Source: Variovorax sp. J2L1-78
GTDB lineage: Bacteria; Pseudomonadota; Gammaproteobacteria; Burkholderiales; Burkholderiaceae_C
Assembly (NCBI RefSeq): GCF_030317205.1
Contig: NZ_JASZYB010000001.1
Location: 1,302,001 to 1,366,000 of the forward strand
Reading direction: 5' to 3'
Length of the DNA stretch: 64,000 bases
Shown: piece after piece, positions 8,067 through 16,661 of the stretch
Layout of the letters: each line of letters starts with the position of its first letter
How positions within the stretch are numbered: position 1 is the stretch's first letter
The notes under the pieces: generated by a model
Databases searched by the model: none
What the model saw: the letters and a program-made list of their open reading frames with translations, nothing else
Told to the model about the DNA's origin: nothing
Translations under genes and position numbers: made by a program

Positions 8067-8540
8067 TCAATTCAGTGGTTTGAGGTGCGTGTGCGTGCCG
8101 GCCGCACCGTGCGCATGCGGCCTGGATCGGGCCAGCGGCACGCGGTGGATGTTGCCGTGCCGAACACCGCGCAAGGCGAGCAGCAGCTCCGCACAGGTCT
8201 GCACAGCGGCGATGGGCCCGCGCAGCACGACGGCTTCCATGCAGTGGTCGTGGTCCAGGTGCGTTCGCAGGCTCGTGACGACGAGGTCATGGTGTGCGTG
8301 CTGCAGTTCCAGCAGGCGCGAGATGACGGTGTGTTCGTGCCGGTCGTAGACATAGCTCACGGTCGCGACGCACCAGACCGCCTTTCCCGCCGCCGCGTCA
8401 TGTTCGAGCGTCTCGCGGCCGACGCCCGAACGAATGAGGTCGCGCACGGCCTCCGAGCGATTGACGTAGCCCTTGCCGGCGATGAGTGCGTCGAACTGCT
8501 GCGCCAGTTCGTCGTCCAGAGAAATGGTGAATCGCTGCAT
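8067..8540 (-). CDS. nikR: Nickel-responsive transcriptional regulator NikR
   Basis: A 157-residue protein with an N-terminal ribbon-helix-helix (QRFTISLDDELAQQFD, residues 2-40) and a C-terminal ACT-like metal domain. Compared with E. coli NikR, the nickel ligands align as His81 (H76), His94 (H89) and Cys100 (C95), but the position of H87 is Arg92 (codon CGA). Extra histidines at 83, 84, 97 and 99, and a His-rich C-terminal tail (PHAHGAAGTHTH), could compensate. I chose the ATG at 8540 because it gives the canonical MQRFTI start, although no good Shine-Dalgarno precedes it. It lies upstream of the TonB receptor gene, which it probably represses. Confidence 0.9.
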   Translation of the reverse strand: MQRFTISLDDELAQQFDALIAGKGYVNRSEAVRDLIRSGVGRETLEHDAAAGKAVWCVATVSYVYDRHEHTVISRLLELQHAHHDLVVTSLRTHLDHDHCMEAVVLRGPIAAVQTCAELLLALRGVRHGNIHRVPLARSRPHAHGAAGTHTHLKPLN

Positions 8541-8804
8541 GGTCGCGTGAGGAAGGGACAGAGGGCAGGCCGGAGCGGCCGGGCGAAGAATGCCACACAC
8601 CGCCTGGCGCAGCGCACAGCGCACGCGTCCGATGCGCGATCGATCGCTGGCGAAGAAAGTTCCAAGAAAAAGTTCCGAGGCGTTGCAAATTCATGGCGTT
8701 GTAACAGTCGAAAAATAGGATGAACTTCTCGGATCCGCGCCGCTCGCGCCCCGAAAAGAAATCGCCCTTCAAACAACACGCCATCAAGAGAAAAGGCATT
8801 CGCC

Positions 8805-9311
8805 ATGCGCCCAGGTCACCGCTTTCGATTCTTGCTCGCCAGCAGCATGCTGGCCTTGTTGGCCGCATGTGGCGGCGGTGGAGACGACAACGTCGCCACC
8901 ACGCCCCCGCCGACCGGTGCGTCTCCGAACGACGCCGCCCGGCAGGCGGCCTTCGCCACCGACTTCGGCGCCGGCCTCGCGTCCCTCAACAGCTACGGCG
9001 GCCTGACCAACACGGCCTTCCTGGACAACTACGACGACGCCTTTCTCGATGCAGGCTACTCGAAGGCACAGGTGCGCGACGCCCTGACGCAGGAAGCCGC
9101 CGCGCTGCTGCTCTTCTCGACGCAGCTGTCGTCCTTCCCCGCCGTCAAGCTGTCGGCCGTCACGATCAATGGCTGCGACGCCGCCAACGTGTGCACGCTG
9201 ACCGCCACGCTGACCAACACGGACGTCGACACGACCTCGGTCACCTTCACCTCGCGCCTGTCGTTCACCGGCGGCAAGTTCCGCCTGCTCGGCGACCAGA
9301 AGCAGACCTGA
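8805..9311 (+). CDS. Putative lipoprotein, unknown function
   Basis: A 168-residue protein with a lipoprotein signal (LLAAC, lipidated Cys22) followed by a Gly/Asp-rich spacer (GGGGDD), a pattern common in outer membrane lipoproteins of this group. The mature part is mostly helical with a C-terminal region rich in Thr/Val (two cysteines around 125-133 could form a disulfide). I do not recognise a domain. It is divergent from nikR and 42 bases upstream of the secreted PHP-like gene, so it may share its transcript. The 264 bases between nikR and this gene hold a direct repeat of AAGTTCC around 8658-8680 but no NikR half-sites. Confidence 0.7.
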   Translation: MRPGHRFRFLLASSMLALLAACGGGGDDNVATTPPPTGASPNDAARQAAFATDFGAGLASLNSYGGLTNTAFLDNYDDAFLDAGYSKAQVRDALTQEAAALLLFSTQLSSFPAVKLSAVTINGCDAANVCTLTATLTNTDVDTTSVTFTSRLSFTGGKFRLLGDQKQT

Positions 9312-9353
9312 GCCCGACCGCCCCCTCACACGAACGAACGCGGACATTTTTTC

Positions 9354-11459
9354 ATGAAGACTCCTTTCCCTTTGCGCGACACGGCACTGGCGCTGGTCGC
9401 CCTGGCCAGCATCACCGCCCTTCCCTTCAGCGCAGCCCGGGCCGCCGACCGTGCGGACACCAAGGCCAGCGGCACCTACGTCGCCGGCGACTTCCACAAC
9501 CACACGACCTGCTCGGACGGCGCGCTGTCGGTGAAGAAGCTGGTGGACAAGTCGGTCAAGACTTTCGGCCTCGACTGGTTCGTCCAGGCCGACCACGGCG
9601 GCAGCAGCGCCCGCAACTGCACGCTGGCCGAAGACCCGTTCGAGCCGGTAGCGCCCGCACTCGGTCTGACCACGAGCACGACCGGTCCGTACCCGCCGAA
9701 CACCTACCCGAGCGGCGGTCAGCCGGTCGGCACGGGCAAGGGCCCGAACCAGACCTGGGAAGCGACGCTGCCCAATGGCCGCGCCGACGTCAAGGGTGAC
9801 GGCACCGACACGCCCAAGAAGATGTGGCGCTGGCAGGAAATCAAGGAATACCAATACCCGGTGATCGAGGCCGAGAGCCGCGCCCGCAACAAGCCGATCT
9901 GGATCGGCGTGGAGCAGAACGCGCCCGGCCACGAGCACGTCTCGACCAACGTGCTGCCGGGTCAGCTGCCCTGGCCGTCGACCGCCGCCGGCGGCAATGC
10001 CGCCCTGCAGGCGCAGTACGAGTACTGCTTCGACCGCAGCGACAGCGACACCAGCCGCGGCGCGGAGAACCAGTGGGATTGCACCGTGAGCGGCAGCAAC
10101 AACAACAACCTGCTCGACACCACGGCACGCAAGATCACCGGCACCAACAGCAGCACCACGCCCAACCTCGGTCACCTCAAGACCGTGGAAGGCATCAAGT
10201 GGATGAACGAGAAGGCGCCCACCGCCAGCTACTTCGTCCCGGCCCACCTGGAGCGTGCGGGCGCCTACAACCCGACCGGCAACAACGGCTTCAACATCGA
10301 GCACCTGCGCAACTTCAACAACGCGGCACCGAAGATCGCCTTCGGCTTCGAGTCGATGCCCGGCCACCAGGCCGAAGGCAACCGCGGCAGCTACGGCACC
10401 GGTGCCGTCGGCGGCGGCACCTACGGCGGCTCGGGCGTCTACGCGGCGACCGTCGGCGGCGTGTGGGACGCGTTGCTGGGCGAAGGCCGCAACTGGTTCT
10501 TCTTCGCCAGCTCCGACTACCACAACCGCGGCAGCTTCGGCGCCGACCAGCGCGAGACGACCTCCGACTTCTTCCCCGGCGAGTACACCCGCGACTACGT
10601 GATGGTCCGCAAGGGCAGCGACAACCTCACGGCGGGCGGCATCATCGACGGCCTGCGCAGCGGCAACAGCTTCGTCGCCAACGGCCAGCTGATCGATCGC
10701 CTGTCGTTCACGGTCTGCGCCGCCAACCCCGGCCTGCCGCGCAACGCGGGCAACGCCCTGTACGAGAAGGCCGGCCAGAACGCCACGGCGGCCAACGGCG
10801 ACGTGCGCATCAACGGCTGCGCAACCATGGGCGAGAAGCTGGTGGTGCGCCCGGGCACGGACCTGGTGGTGACGGTGGTGCTGCGCGACCCGCAAGGCAC
10901 CAACAACGCGCCGTATTCGTTCCCGAACCCCTCGCTCAAGCAGGTCAACATCACGCAGCCGCTCAATGCGCCGGTGCTCGACCACGTGGACGTGATCAAC
11001 GGGATGGTGACGGGCATGGTCGACCCGGCCGACACGGCGAACTACGCCGGCGCGCTGGGCTCGAAGGCCGCCACCAACAAGACGGCGAAGGTCGCCAAGG
11101 TGTTCAACAGCACGAACTGGACGGCCCAGGCCGACGGCACGCGCATGATGAGCTACATCGTTCCGGCCGCCAAGGCATCGCAGTACTTCCGTCTGCGCGG
11201 CACCAACCTGCCGGCCGCGACACCCTTCGAGACCGATGCCGACGGCAACCCGCTGCTCGACTTCGTCTCGAACCCGTCGGACGGCACGCTCCCGGGCAAG
11301 ATCCCCTGCAGCGACGCGGCCTGCCCGGCGCACATGCGCACGCTCAATGGCACGAAGTATTCGAGCTATGACGTCGCCGGCTGGTCGGATCTCTGGTTCT
11401 ATGCCAACCCGGTGTTCGTGGAAGTCGTGAACACCGTCAAGGTCGCCGGCATCAAGTAA
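9354..11459 (+). CDS. Exported PHP-like metal-dependent hydrolase
   Basis: A 701-residue exported protein with a signal peptide cleaved near AARA-AD (residue 30). The N-terminal half has PHP/amidohydrolase-like metal motifs: GDFHNHTTCSDG (His48, His50), QADHGG (Asp80, His81), WIGVEQN, FVPAHLER and ASSDYHNRG. The C-terminal 250 residues look like a beta-rich accessory domain. PHP proteins are usually cytoplasmic phosphoesterases; exported relatives (including the DUF3604 group, which has similar HxH starts) are not well characterised. It is followed by a strong terminator and lies downstream of a lipoprotein gene. Phosphoester or amide hydrolysis in the periplasm is the family-level inference. 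Substrate unknown. Confidence 0.7.
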   Translation: MKTPFPLRDTALALVALASITALPFSAARAADRADTKASGTYVAGDFHNHTTCSDGALSVKKLVDKSVKTFGLDWFVQADHGGSSARNCTLAEDPFEPVAPALGLTTSTTGPYPPNTYPSGGQPVGTGKGPNQTWEATLPNGRADVKGDGTDTPKKMWRWQEIKEYQYPVIEAESRARNKPIWIGVEQNAPGHEHVSTNVLPGQLPWPSTAAGGNAALQAQYEYCFDRSDSDTSRGAENQWDCTVSGSNNNNLLDTTARKITGTNSSTTPNLGHLKTVEGIKWMNEKAPTASYFVPAHLERAGAYNPTGNNGFNIEHLRNFNNAAPKIAFGFESMPGHQAEGNRGSYGTGAVGGGTYGGSGVYAATVGGVWDALLGEGRNWFFFASSDYHNRGSFGADQRETTSDFFPGEYTRDYVMVRKGSDNLTAGGIIDGLRSGNSFVANGQLIDRLSFTVCAANPGLPRNAGNALYEKAGQNATAANGDVRINGCATMGEKLVVRPGTDLVVTVVLRDPQGTNNAPYSFPNPSLKQVNITQPLNAPVLDHVDVINGMVTGMVDPADTANYAGALGSKAATNKTAKVAKVFNSTNWTAQADGTRMMSYIVPAAKASQYFRLRGTNLPAATPFETDADGNPLLDFVSNPSDGTLPGKIPCSDAACPAHMRTLNGTKYSSYDVAGWSDLWFYANPVFVEVVNTVKVAGIK

Positions 11460-11482
11460 GCGACACGGGCCCGTCCCGCATC

Positions 11483-11518
11483 GGCACGGCAGACACAAGG
11501 TGTCTGCCGTGCCTTTTT
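11483..11518 (+). terminator. Rho-independent terminator after the PHP-like gene
   Basis: Perfect 13-base-pair stem GGCACGGCAGACA/TGTCTGCCGTGCC with a five-base loop, followed by TTTTT. It begins 24 bases after the stop codon and ends the lipoprotein/PHP transcript. It also rules out the TTG at 11517 as a start for the next gene. Confidence 0.92.
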
Positions 11519-11540
11519 GTCCGAAGAAGCACGCAGCGTC

Positions 11541-14150
11541 ATGCTCAGCGTCCCCCCTGAAATTCCCGCCGCGCCGCGCGGGGACGGCGCGCGCATGGAA
11601 CTCCCCATTGCTCATCTCTTGATGGTGCTGTCCGGTGCGGCCGCGCTCGCCTGGCAGATGGTCTGGACCGCTGAATTCGGTGCCGCGATGGGCCACGAGA
11701 TCGTGGCCGTGCTGGCCGTGCTGGCCGCCTTCTTCGGCGGCCTCGCCATGGGCGCACAGATGCTGGGCCGGACGCTGGCACGCAGCCGCTGGCCCGGGCG
11801 CTGGTACGCCGGCTGCGAGCTGCTGTTGCTGGCGTGGGGCCTGGCCCTCACCGTGACCATGCCTTCGCTGATCGACGCCACGGCGCGGCTGATCGGCCCC
11901 GAACCGTCGGTGCTGCGGCACTGGACGGTCGCCTTTCTCTTTCCGTTCCTCCTGCTGCTGCCCGCCAGCGCGGCGATGGGCGCCACCTTGCCCGCGCTCG
12001 AGCGCCAGCTGAGCACCGCGCGCAGCCGCCTCGGCGGGCTCTATGCGGCCAACACCTTCGGTGCGGTGCTCGGCCTGCTGCTGGCGGTGTTCGTCCTCAT
12101 GCCCCATGTCGGCCTGCTGCGCACCGCCCTCTTCTGCGCCGCGGCGAATGCGCTGTGCGCGGTGCTGGCCTGGTGGCTGTGGCGCAATGCACCGGTGACA
12201 CCGATCACGGTGGCCGACCGGCCGATGCCATCGACAGCCGGCCGCCGCGTGCCCGCCCTGCTGGTGGCCACCGGCGTGCTCGGCATCGGCTACGAGGTGC
12301 TCGCGGTGCGCGTGCTCAGCCAGGTGACCGAGAGCACCGTCTACAGCTACGCACTGCTGCTCGCCATGTACCTGCTCGGCACGGCCGCGGGTGCAGCGAT
12401 CTACCAGCGACTGGCGCATCGTGCCGGCGATCCGCGCCAGCTACGCGACCGGCTGCTGCTCGCGCTGGCGACCACGGTGCTGCTGTCGGGCCTGGCCCTC
12501 GGCGGGGCCGATGCGCTGTGCGCCTGGCCCGCACGCTGGATGGGCCCCGGCGCGGCCGGTGCGCTCGCCGGTGAAGCGCTGGCGGCCGCGGCGGCCATGG
12601 GGGCGCCGACGCTGGTGATGGGCGCGCTGTTCACGCACCTGTGCATCGAAGCGCAGTCCGGCGGGCTGCCGCTCGGACGCGCGCTGGCGCTCAACACCGC
12701 GGGCGCGGCCCTCGCCCCGGCGCTGGTGGGCGTGTGGCTGATCCCCGCACTGGGTGCGCCGGCCGGTCTGGCCCTGATGGTCGCGGGCTACCTGCTGCTG
12801 CAATCGCCCGTGCGTTGGCGGCGTCCGCAGACCGTGGCGATCGCCGCGATGGCCGGCGCGACGCTGCTGTGGGGCGCGAGCCTGCGTTTCGTCGACGTGC
12901 CCGACGGCGGCCGGGTGCTGAGCTACGACGACGGCGTGATGGCGGCCGTGAGCGTGGTGGCCGACGCCGATGGCGTGGCGCGCCTGCGCATCAACAACCG
13001 CGCGCAGGAAGGCAGCAGCGCCAGCGGCCTGGTCGAGTGGCGCCTGGCCCAACTGCCGCTGCTGCTGCACACGACGCCGCCCCGGCAGGCGCTCTTCCTG
13101 GGGCTGGGCACCGGCTTCACCGCGGCCGCCGCGGCGCAGGAACCGGGCTTGCAGGTGCACGCGGTGGAGCTGCTGCCCGAGGTGATCGCGGCGGCCGCGC
13201 TGTTCGCGAAGTCGCCGGCCGCCCCCGTGCCGCTGCAGCCGCTGCACACCGTGTCGGCCGACGCGCGGCGCTTCGTGCAGGCGTCCGACGCGCACTACGA
13301 CGTGATCGTGGCCGACCTGTTCCATCCCGCGCGCAGCGGCGCCGGTGCGCTCTACACGGTGGAGCAGTTCGCCGCGGTGCGCGCGCGCCTGGCACCCGGT
13401 GGCGTCTTCTGCCAGTGGCTGGCACTGCACCAGATGGACCTCGACACCCTGCGCAGCATCGTCGCGGCCTTCCTGGCCGTGTACCCGGACGCGATCGCGG
13501 TGATGGCCAGCAACAGCCTCGACACGCCGGTGCTGGGGCTGATCGCACGGCCGGACGATCCGGCCATCGACCTCGCAGCCGTGCGTACCCGGCTCGCGCA
13601 ATCTGCCGGCCCGTCGCAACAGGCCGCTGCACGGCTCGAAGACGAGTTCGCCGTGGTCGGCAGCGTGCTCGCCGGGCCGACAACACTCGCGCGCTTCGCC
13701 CGAGGCGCCACCGCCAACACCGACGACCGCCCGGTGGTCGTCCACCAGGCCCCCTGGGCCACCTATGCCCCGCCCTCGACCCCGCGCGAGCGGCTGATGC
13801 AGCTGCTGGGCGAACTGCAACCGCACGCCACGGAGCTGCTGCGCCAGCCGCGCGATGCCGAGGCCGATCGCATGCAGGCCTACTGGGCCGCGCGCCGGCT
13901 CTACCTCGCGTTCGGTGCCACCGTGCGCCCCGTCGCCGACCCGGGCGAGATGCTGCGGCGCGTGCAGAAGCCGCTGATGGGCCTGCTGCGCCAGAGCCCC
14001 GAATTCCGCCCTGCCTGCGAGCCCCTGGTCGCGATGGCCAACGCCCTGCGCGGCAGCGACCCGGCCCGCGCAGAGGCCGTCACCGCCGCGCTCGACGGCA
14101 TCGGCGCGCGGTGCGCCCACGCCGCACGCACCACCGCGCCGGCGTCCTGA
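11541..14150 (+). CDS. Polytopic membrane protein fused to a spermidine-synthase-like domain
   Basis: An 869-residue protein. Residues 20 to about 455 form many hydrophobic segments. From about 510 a Rossmann methyltransferase/aminopropyltransferase domain follows: LFLGLGTGFTAAAA (nucleotide-binding loop), VHAVELLPEVI (acidic end of strand 2), YDVIVADLFHP (catalytic-loop Asp region) and LYTVEQFAAVRARLAPGG. This matches the 'fused MFS/spermidine synthase' class, whose substrates are largely unknown. The residues after strand 4 are DLFHP rather than the D(S/T)TDP of true spermidine synthases, so polyamine synthesis is doubtful. I chose the ATG at 11541; an in-frame ATG at 11595 is also possible. 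It heads the group with the isomerase, HupE and oxygenase genes. Confidence 0.82.
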   Translation: MLSVPPEIPAAPRGDGARMELPIAHLLMVLSGAAALAWQMVWTAEFGAAMGHEIVAVLAVLAAFFGGLAMGAQMLGRTLARSRWPGRWYAGCELLLLAWGLALTVTMPSLIDATARLIGPEPSVLRHWTVAFLFPFLLLLPASAAMGATLPALERQLSTARSRLGGLYAANTFGAVLGLLLAVFVLMPHVGLLRTALFCAAANALCAVLAWWLWRNAPVTPITVADRPMPSTAGRRVPALLVATGVLGIGYEVLAVRVLSQVTESTVYSYALLLAMYLLGTAAGAAIYQRLAHRAGDPRQLRDRLLLALATTVLLSGLALGGADALCAWPARWMGPGAAGALAGEALAAAAAMGAPTLVMGALFTHLCIEAQSGGLPLGRALALNTAGAALAPALVGVWLIPALGAPAGLALMVAGYLLLQSPVRWRRPQTVAIAAMAGATLLWGASLRFVDVPDGGRVLSYDDGVMAAVSVVADADGVARLRINNRAQEGSSASGLVEWRLAQLPLLLHTTPPRQALFLGLGTGFTAAAAAQEPGLQVHAVELLPEVIAAAALFAKSPAAPVPLQPLHTVSADARRFVQASDAHYDVIVADLFHPARSGAGALYTVEQFAAVRARLAPGGVFCQWLALHQMDLDTLRSIVAAFLAVYPDAIAVMASNSLDTPVLGLIARPDDPAIDLAAVRTRLAQSAGPSQQAAARLEDEFAVVGSVLAGPTTLARFARGATANTDDRPVVVHQAPWATYAPPSTPRERLMQLLGELQPHATELLRQPRDAEADRMQAYWAARRLYLAFGATVRPVADPGEMLRRVQKPLMGLLRQSPEFRPACEPLVAMANALRGSDPARAEAVTAALDGIGARCAHAARTTAPAS

Positions 14151-14199
14151 ACGCACGCCACCTTCCCACCCCTTTTCCCTTCCGACCGATCGCCCACCC

Positions 14200-15018
14200 A
14201 TGGACCTTTCCAACGCCCTGAAACGCGCAGCCCGCGAGCCGCTGCTTCACTTCCTGTTCCTCGGCCTGCTGCTGTTCGGCGTCGACCATGTGCTCAACGC
14301 CCGCCGCGAAGACCCGCAGACCATCGTCGTGGGTGCCGACGTGCAGAAGGAAGTGCGCGAGATCTTCGTGGCCGGCATGCAGCGCGAGCCGTCGCCCGGC
14401 GACATGCAGAAGCTGATCGACCGCTGGGTCGACAACGAGGTGCTCTACCGCGAAGGCCTGTCGCTCGGCCTGGACCGCGGCGACAGCACCATCCGCGAGC
14501 GCGTGATCTTCAAGGCCATGAGCATCGCGCGCAGCGGCATCACCCTGCCGACCATCGACGAGCCGACGTTGCGGGCGTGGTTCGAGGCGCGTCGCGACCG
14601 CTACGACACGCCGGCCCGCTACGACTTCATGGAAGCGGTGGTGATCGGCGACAGCACGCCCGAGGCGCTGGAGACCTTCGCCGCCGCCCTGAACGGCACC
14701 GCGAAGAGCGACACGCAGAGCGACCTGCGCGTCTTCAAGGACCGCCCGCACACGAACCTGGTCGAAAGCTACGGCAGCGATTTCGCCGACAAGCTGGCCC
14801 AGCTCAAGGTCGGCGAGTGGCAGGCCGTGCCGAGCAGCGCCGGCCTGCGCGTGGTCCGCGTCGAGGCGATCAAGCCCGGCGCGACCGCGAAGTTCGAGGA
14901 CATGAAGGACTCGGTCCACCAGGACTGGAAGGACGACACGATGGCGCAGCGCACGTCGGACGCGGTGCACGAGATGAGCAAGAAGTACGCGATCCGCACT
15001 GAGGGTGCGAAGCCATGA
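14200..15018 (+). CDS. Membrane-anchored parvulin-like peptidyl-prolyl isomerase
   Basis: A 272-residue protein with one N-terminal membrane anchor (residues 20-36) and a periplasmic body. The segment around 45-115 (VVGADVQKEVREIF ... LIDRWVDNEVLYREGLSLGLD) is the SurA/PpiD-type chaperone helix region. Residues 125-235 resemble a degenerate parvulin domain (FADKLAQLKVGEWQAVPSSAGLRVVRV). It overlaps the HupE gene by four bases, so the two are translationally coupled. A folding role for HupE or another exported protein of the cluster is inferred from position. Isomerase activity is uncertain because the catalytic parvulin residues are not clear. Confidence 0.78.
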   Translation: MDLSNALKRAAREPLLHFLFLGLLLFGVDHVLNARREDPQTIVVGADVQKEVREIFVAGMQREPSPGDMQKLIDRWVDNEVLYREGLSLGLDRGDSTIRERVIFKAMSIARSGITLPTIDEPTLRAWFEARRDRYDTPARYDFMEAVVIGDSTPEALETFAAALNGTAKSDTQSDLRVFKDRPHTNLVESYGSDFADKLAQLKVGEWQAVPSSAGLRVVRVEAIKPGATAKFEDMKDSVHQDWKDDTMAQRTSDAVHEMSKKYAIRTEGAKP

Positions 15019-15977
15019 CGACCGTCTGGCGATTTGTGCTGCGCACCCTGTTCGTGCTGGCCATCGGCTGGCACGCGGCCGGCGCCGGCGCGCACGAGAT
15101 GAGCATCGCCGAGATGACGATGCGTGAGGTCGGCGCGGGCCAGTTCGTCTGGTCCTGGGGCGCGCCGGGCAAGAGCCGGCCGGTCGCCGAGGAACTCACG
15201 CCGACCTGGCCCGAGGGCTGCGTGGGCGACGCGCAAACCGTACAGTGCCCCGGGCCGATGACGGGCACCCTGTCGATCGACGGCGTGGGCAAGGCCTACT
15301 CGGCGGCGCTCGTTCGCATCCACTGGCGTGACGGCCAGCAGAGCGTCCACACGCTCAGCGGCTCGCAACCGAGCGTGCAGCTCTTCGGCGGTGCGCGCGA
15401 CGAGCGCGGCGGGCTGGAGCTCGCCAAGGTGTACGGCCTCCTCGGCGTCGAGCACATCTTGAGCGGCATCGACCACCTGCTGTTCGTCATCGGCCTGCTG
15501 TTCCTGGTCGGGCTGAACAAGCGGCTCATCGGCACGATCTCGGCGTTCACCTTGGCGCACAGCTTCACGCTGGCCGCCAGCGCGCTGGGCTGGCTGACGC
15601 TGCGCTCGCCACCGGTGGAGGCGACCATCGCGCTGTCGATCGTGCTGGTCGCGGCCGAAGCACTCAACGACCGGCAGACCTGGAGCCGCCGCTGGCCCGC
15701 GCTGGTGGCCTTCCTGTTCGGGCTGATCCACGGGCTGGGCTTCGCCGGCGCGCTCAAGGACATCGGCCTGCCGCAGCAGAACATCCCGCTCGCGCTGCTG
15801 AGCTTCAACCTCGGCGTGGAAGCCGGGCAGCTGATGGTGGTTGCGCTGGCGTGGGGCCTCACGGTGCTGCTGCGGCGCCATGCCTTCGCGCTCGCGGTGA
15901 AGCGGCCGGCGCTCTACGGCATCGGTGCGCTGGCGAGCTTCTGGACCATTTCGCGCATCGTCGCGATCGCCGGCTGA
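15015..15977 (+). CDS. HupE/UreJ-family membrane protein
   Basis: A 320-residue protein. A signal-like first segment ends near residue 25 (AGAGAHEM), so the mature protein would begin with a His. A periplasmic domain of about 120 residues follows, then six or so membrane helices. The membrane part has the family His/Asp motifs: GIDHLLFVIGLLFLVG, LAHSFTLAAS and FGLIHGLGFAG. HupE/UreJ proteins are linked to nickel delivery for hydrogenase and urease, and this longer type with a periplasmic domain is common outside those operons. Nickel transport would agree with the NikR-controlled receptor 7 kb upstream, but neither urease nor hydrogenase genes are present here. It overlaps the isomerase gene by ATGA. 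Confidence 0.85.
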   Translation: MTTVWRFVLRTLFVLAIGWHAAGAGAHEMSIAEMTMREVGAGQFVWSWGAPGKSRPVAEELTPTWPEGCVGDAQTVQCPGPMTGTLSIDGVGKAYSAALVRIHWRDGQQSVHTLSGSQPSVQLFGGARDERGGLELAKVYGLLGVEHILSGIDHLLFVIGLLFLVGLNKRLIGTISAFTLAHSFTLAASALGWLTLRSPPVEATIALSIVLVAAEALNDRQTWSRRWPALVAFLFGLIHGLGFAGALKDIGLPQQNIPLALLSFNLGVEAGQLMVVALAWGLTVLLRRHAFALAVKRPALYGIGALASFWTISRIVAIAG

Positions 15978-15985
15978 TCGCACGC

Positions 15986-16627
15986 ATGGCATCCGCTCCA
16001 CCCCGCGCGCAGGTCTTCGAGCTCTTCCCGACGCCGGTGATGCGCGTCGAGGGCTGCATCGACACCACGCTGGTCGCCGGACTGCATGCGCAGCTCGGCG
16101 GCGACCTCTCGGAAGCGAACCATCGCTCCGAAGCGCTGTCGCACAGCCGCCTGCTGTCGCCGCAGGACGCACCGCTGCTGCGCGAGGTGGCGCAGCGCCT
16201 CGATGCACCGCTGCGCGAATTCGGCACGCTGCTCTTCGGCGAGGCGCTGCACTGGCGCATCAAGGAGATGTGGCTCAACGTGATGCAGTCCGGCGGCCAG
16301 CAGGCGGTGCACAACCACGCCAACAGCTTCGTCTCGGGCGTGCTCTACCTGAGCGCCTGCGAGCCGGCGAGCAACACCGCCTTCATCCGCAGCCTCGGCG
16401 GGCGCGACTACGTGTTCAGCAATGCCAACCCGCGCAGCACCACCGGCCCCTTCAACGCCGAACGATGGATCGGCCCGACGCCCGCCGCGGGCGACCTGCT
16501 GCTGTTCCCGAGCTACCTGCTGCACGAGGTGCCGATGAACCGCGGCGCCACGCGCAGCACCCTCGCCTTCAACGCCATGCCGGACCGGCTCGACGCGTGG
16601 GGCTATTCGATGTCCTTCTCGCACTGA
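15986..16627 (+). CDS. Putative 2OG-Fe(II) oxygenase family protein
   Basis: A 213-residue protein with the start FELFPTPVMRVEG typical of a small conserved family annotated as putative 2-oxoglutarate/Fe(II) oxygenases. Candidate metal ligands are His109 and His111 in AVHNHANSFVSG and His180 in YLLHEVPMN; Arg190 in GATRSTLAFN would bind 2-oxoglutarate. It starts nine bases after the HupE stop, so it is very likely in the same operon. The substrate is not known. In this family some members act on small molecules or proteins; I cannot choose. Confidence 0.78.
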   Translation: MASAPPRAQVFELFPTPVMRVEGCIDTTLVAGLHAQLGGDLSEANHRSEALSHSRLLSPQDAPLLREVAQRLDAPLREFGTLLFGEALHWRIKEMWLNVMQSGGQQAVHNHANSFVSGVLYLSACEPASNTAFIRSLGGRDYVFSNANPRSTTGPFNAERWIGPTPAAGDLLLFPSYLLHEVPMNRGATRSTLAFNAMPDRLDAWGYSMSFSH

Positions 16628-16661
16628 GCTTCCGAACGCCACTTCTCTCACCCCCGACACC

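Noticed and set aside
8541..8804. A second NikR operator in the nikR/lipoprotein divergent promoter
   Set aside because: Only partial matches to the half-sites (no GTATGA paired with TCATAC) could be found.
9354..11459. Naming the PHP-like protein as a DUF3604 protein
   Set aside because: The HxH start is shared, but I could not confirm the rest of the DUF3604 pattern by eye.
11517..11540. TTG start for the membrane-fusion gene
   Set aside because: The TTG lies in the T-run of the terminator at 11483-11518; the ATG at 11541 is more sensible.
8784..12419. Very long open frame on the minus strand (about 1,200 codons)
   Set aside because: It is antisense to the lipoprotein, PHP-like and membrane-fusion genes. 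Its product is His/Arg/Gly/Val-rich with no domain, as expected for the complement of GC-rich coding DNA.
11541..14150. Gene name speE for the fusion protein
   Set aside because: The active-site segment differs from true spermidine synthases and the membrane half is absent in SpeE.
12441..14213. Minus-strand open frame opposite the spermidine-synthase-like domain
   Set aside because: No recognisable domain; composition of an antisense shadow.
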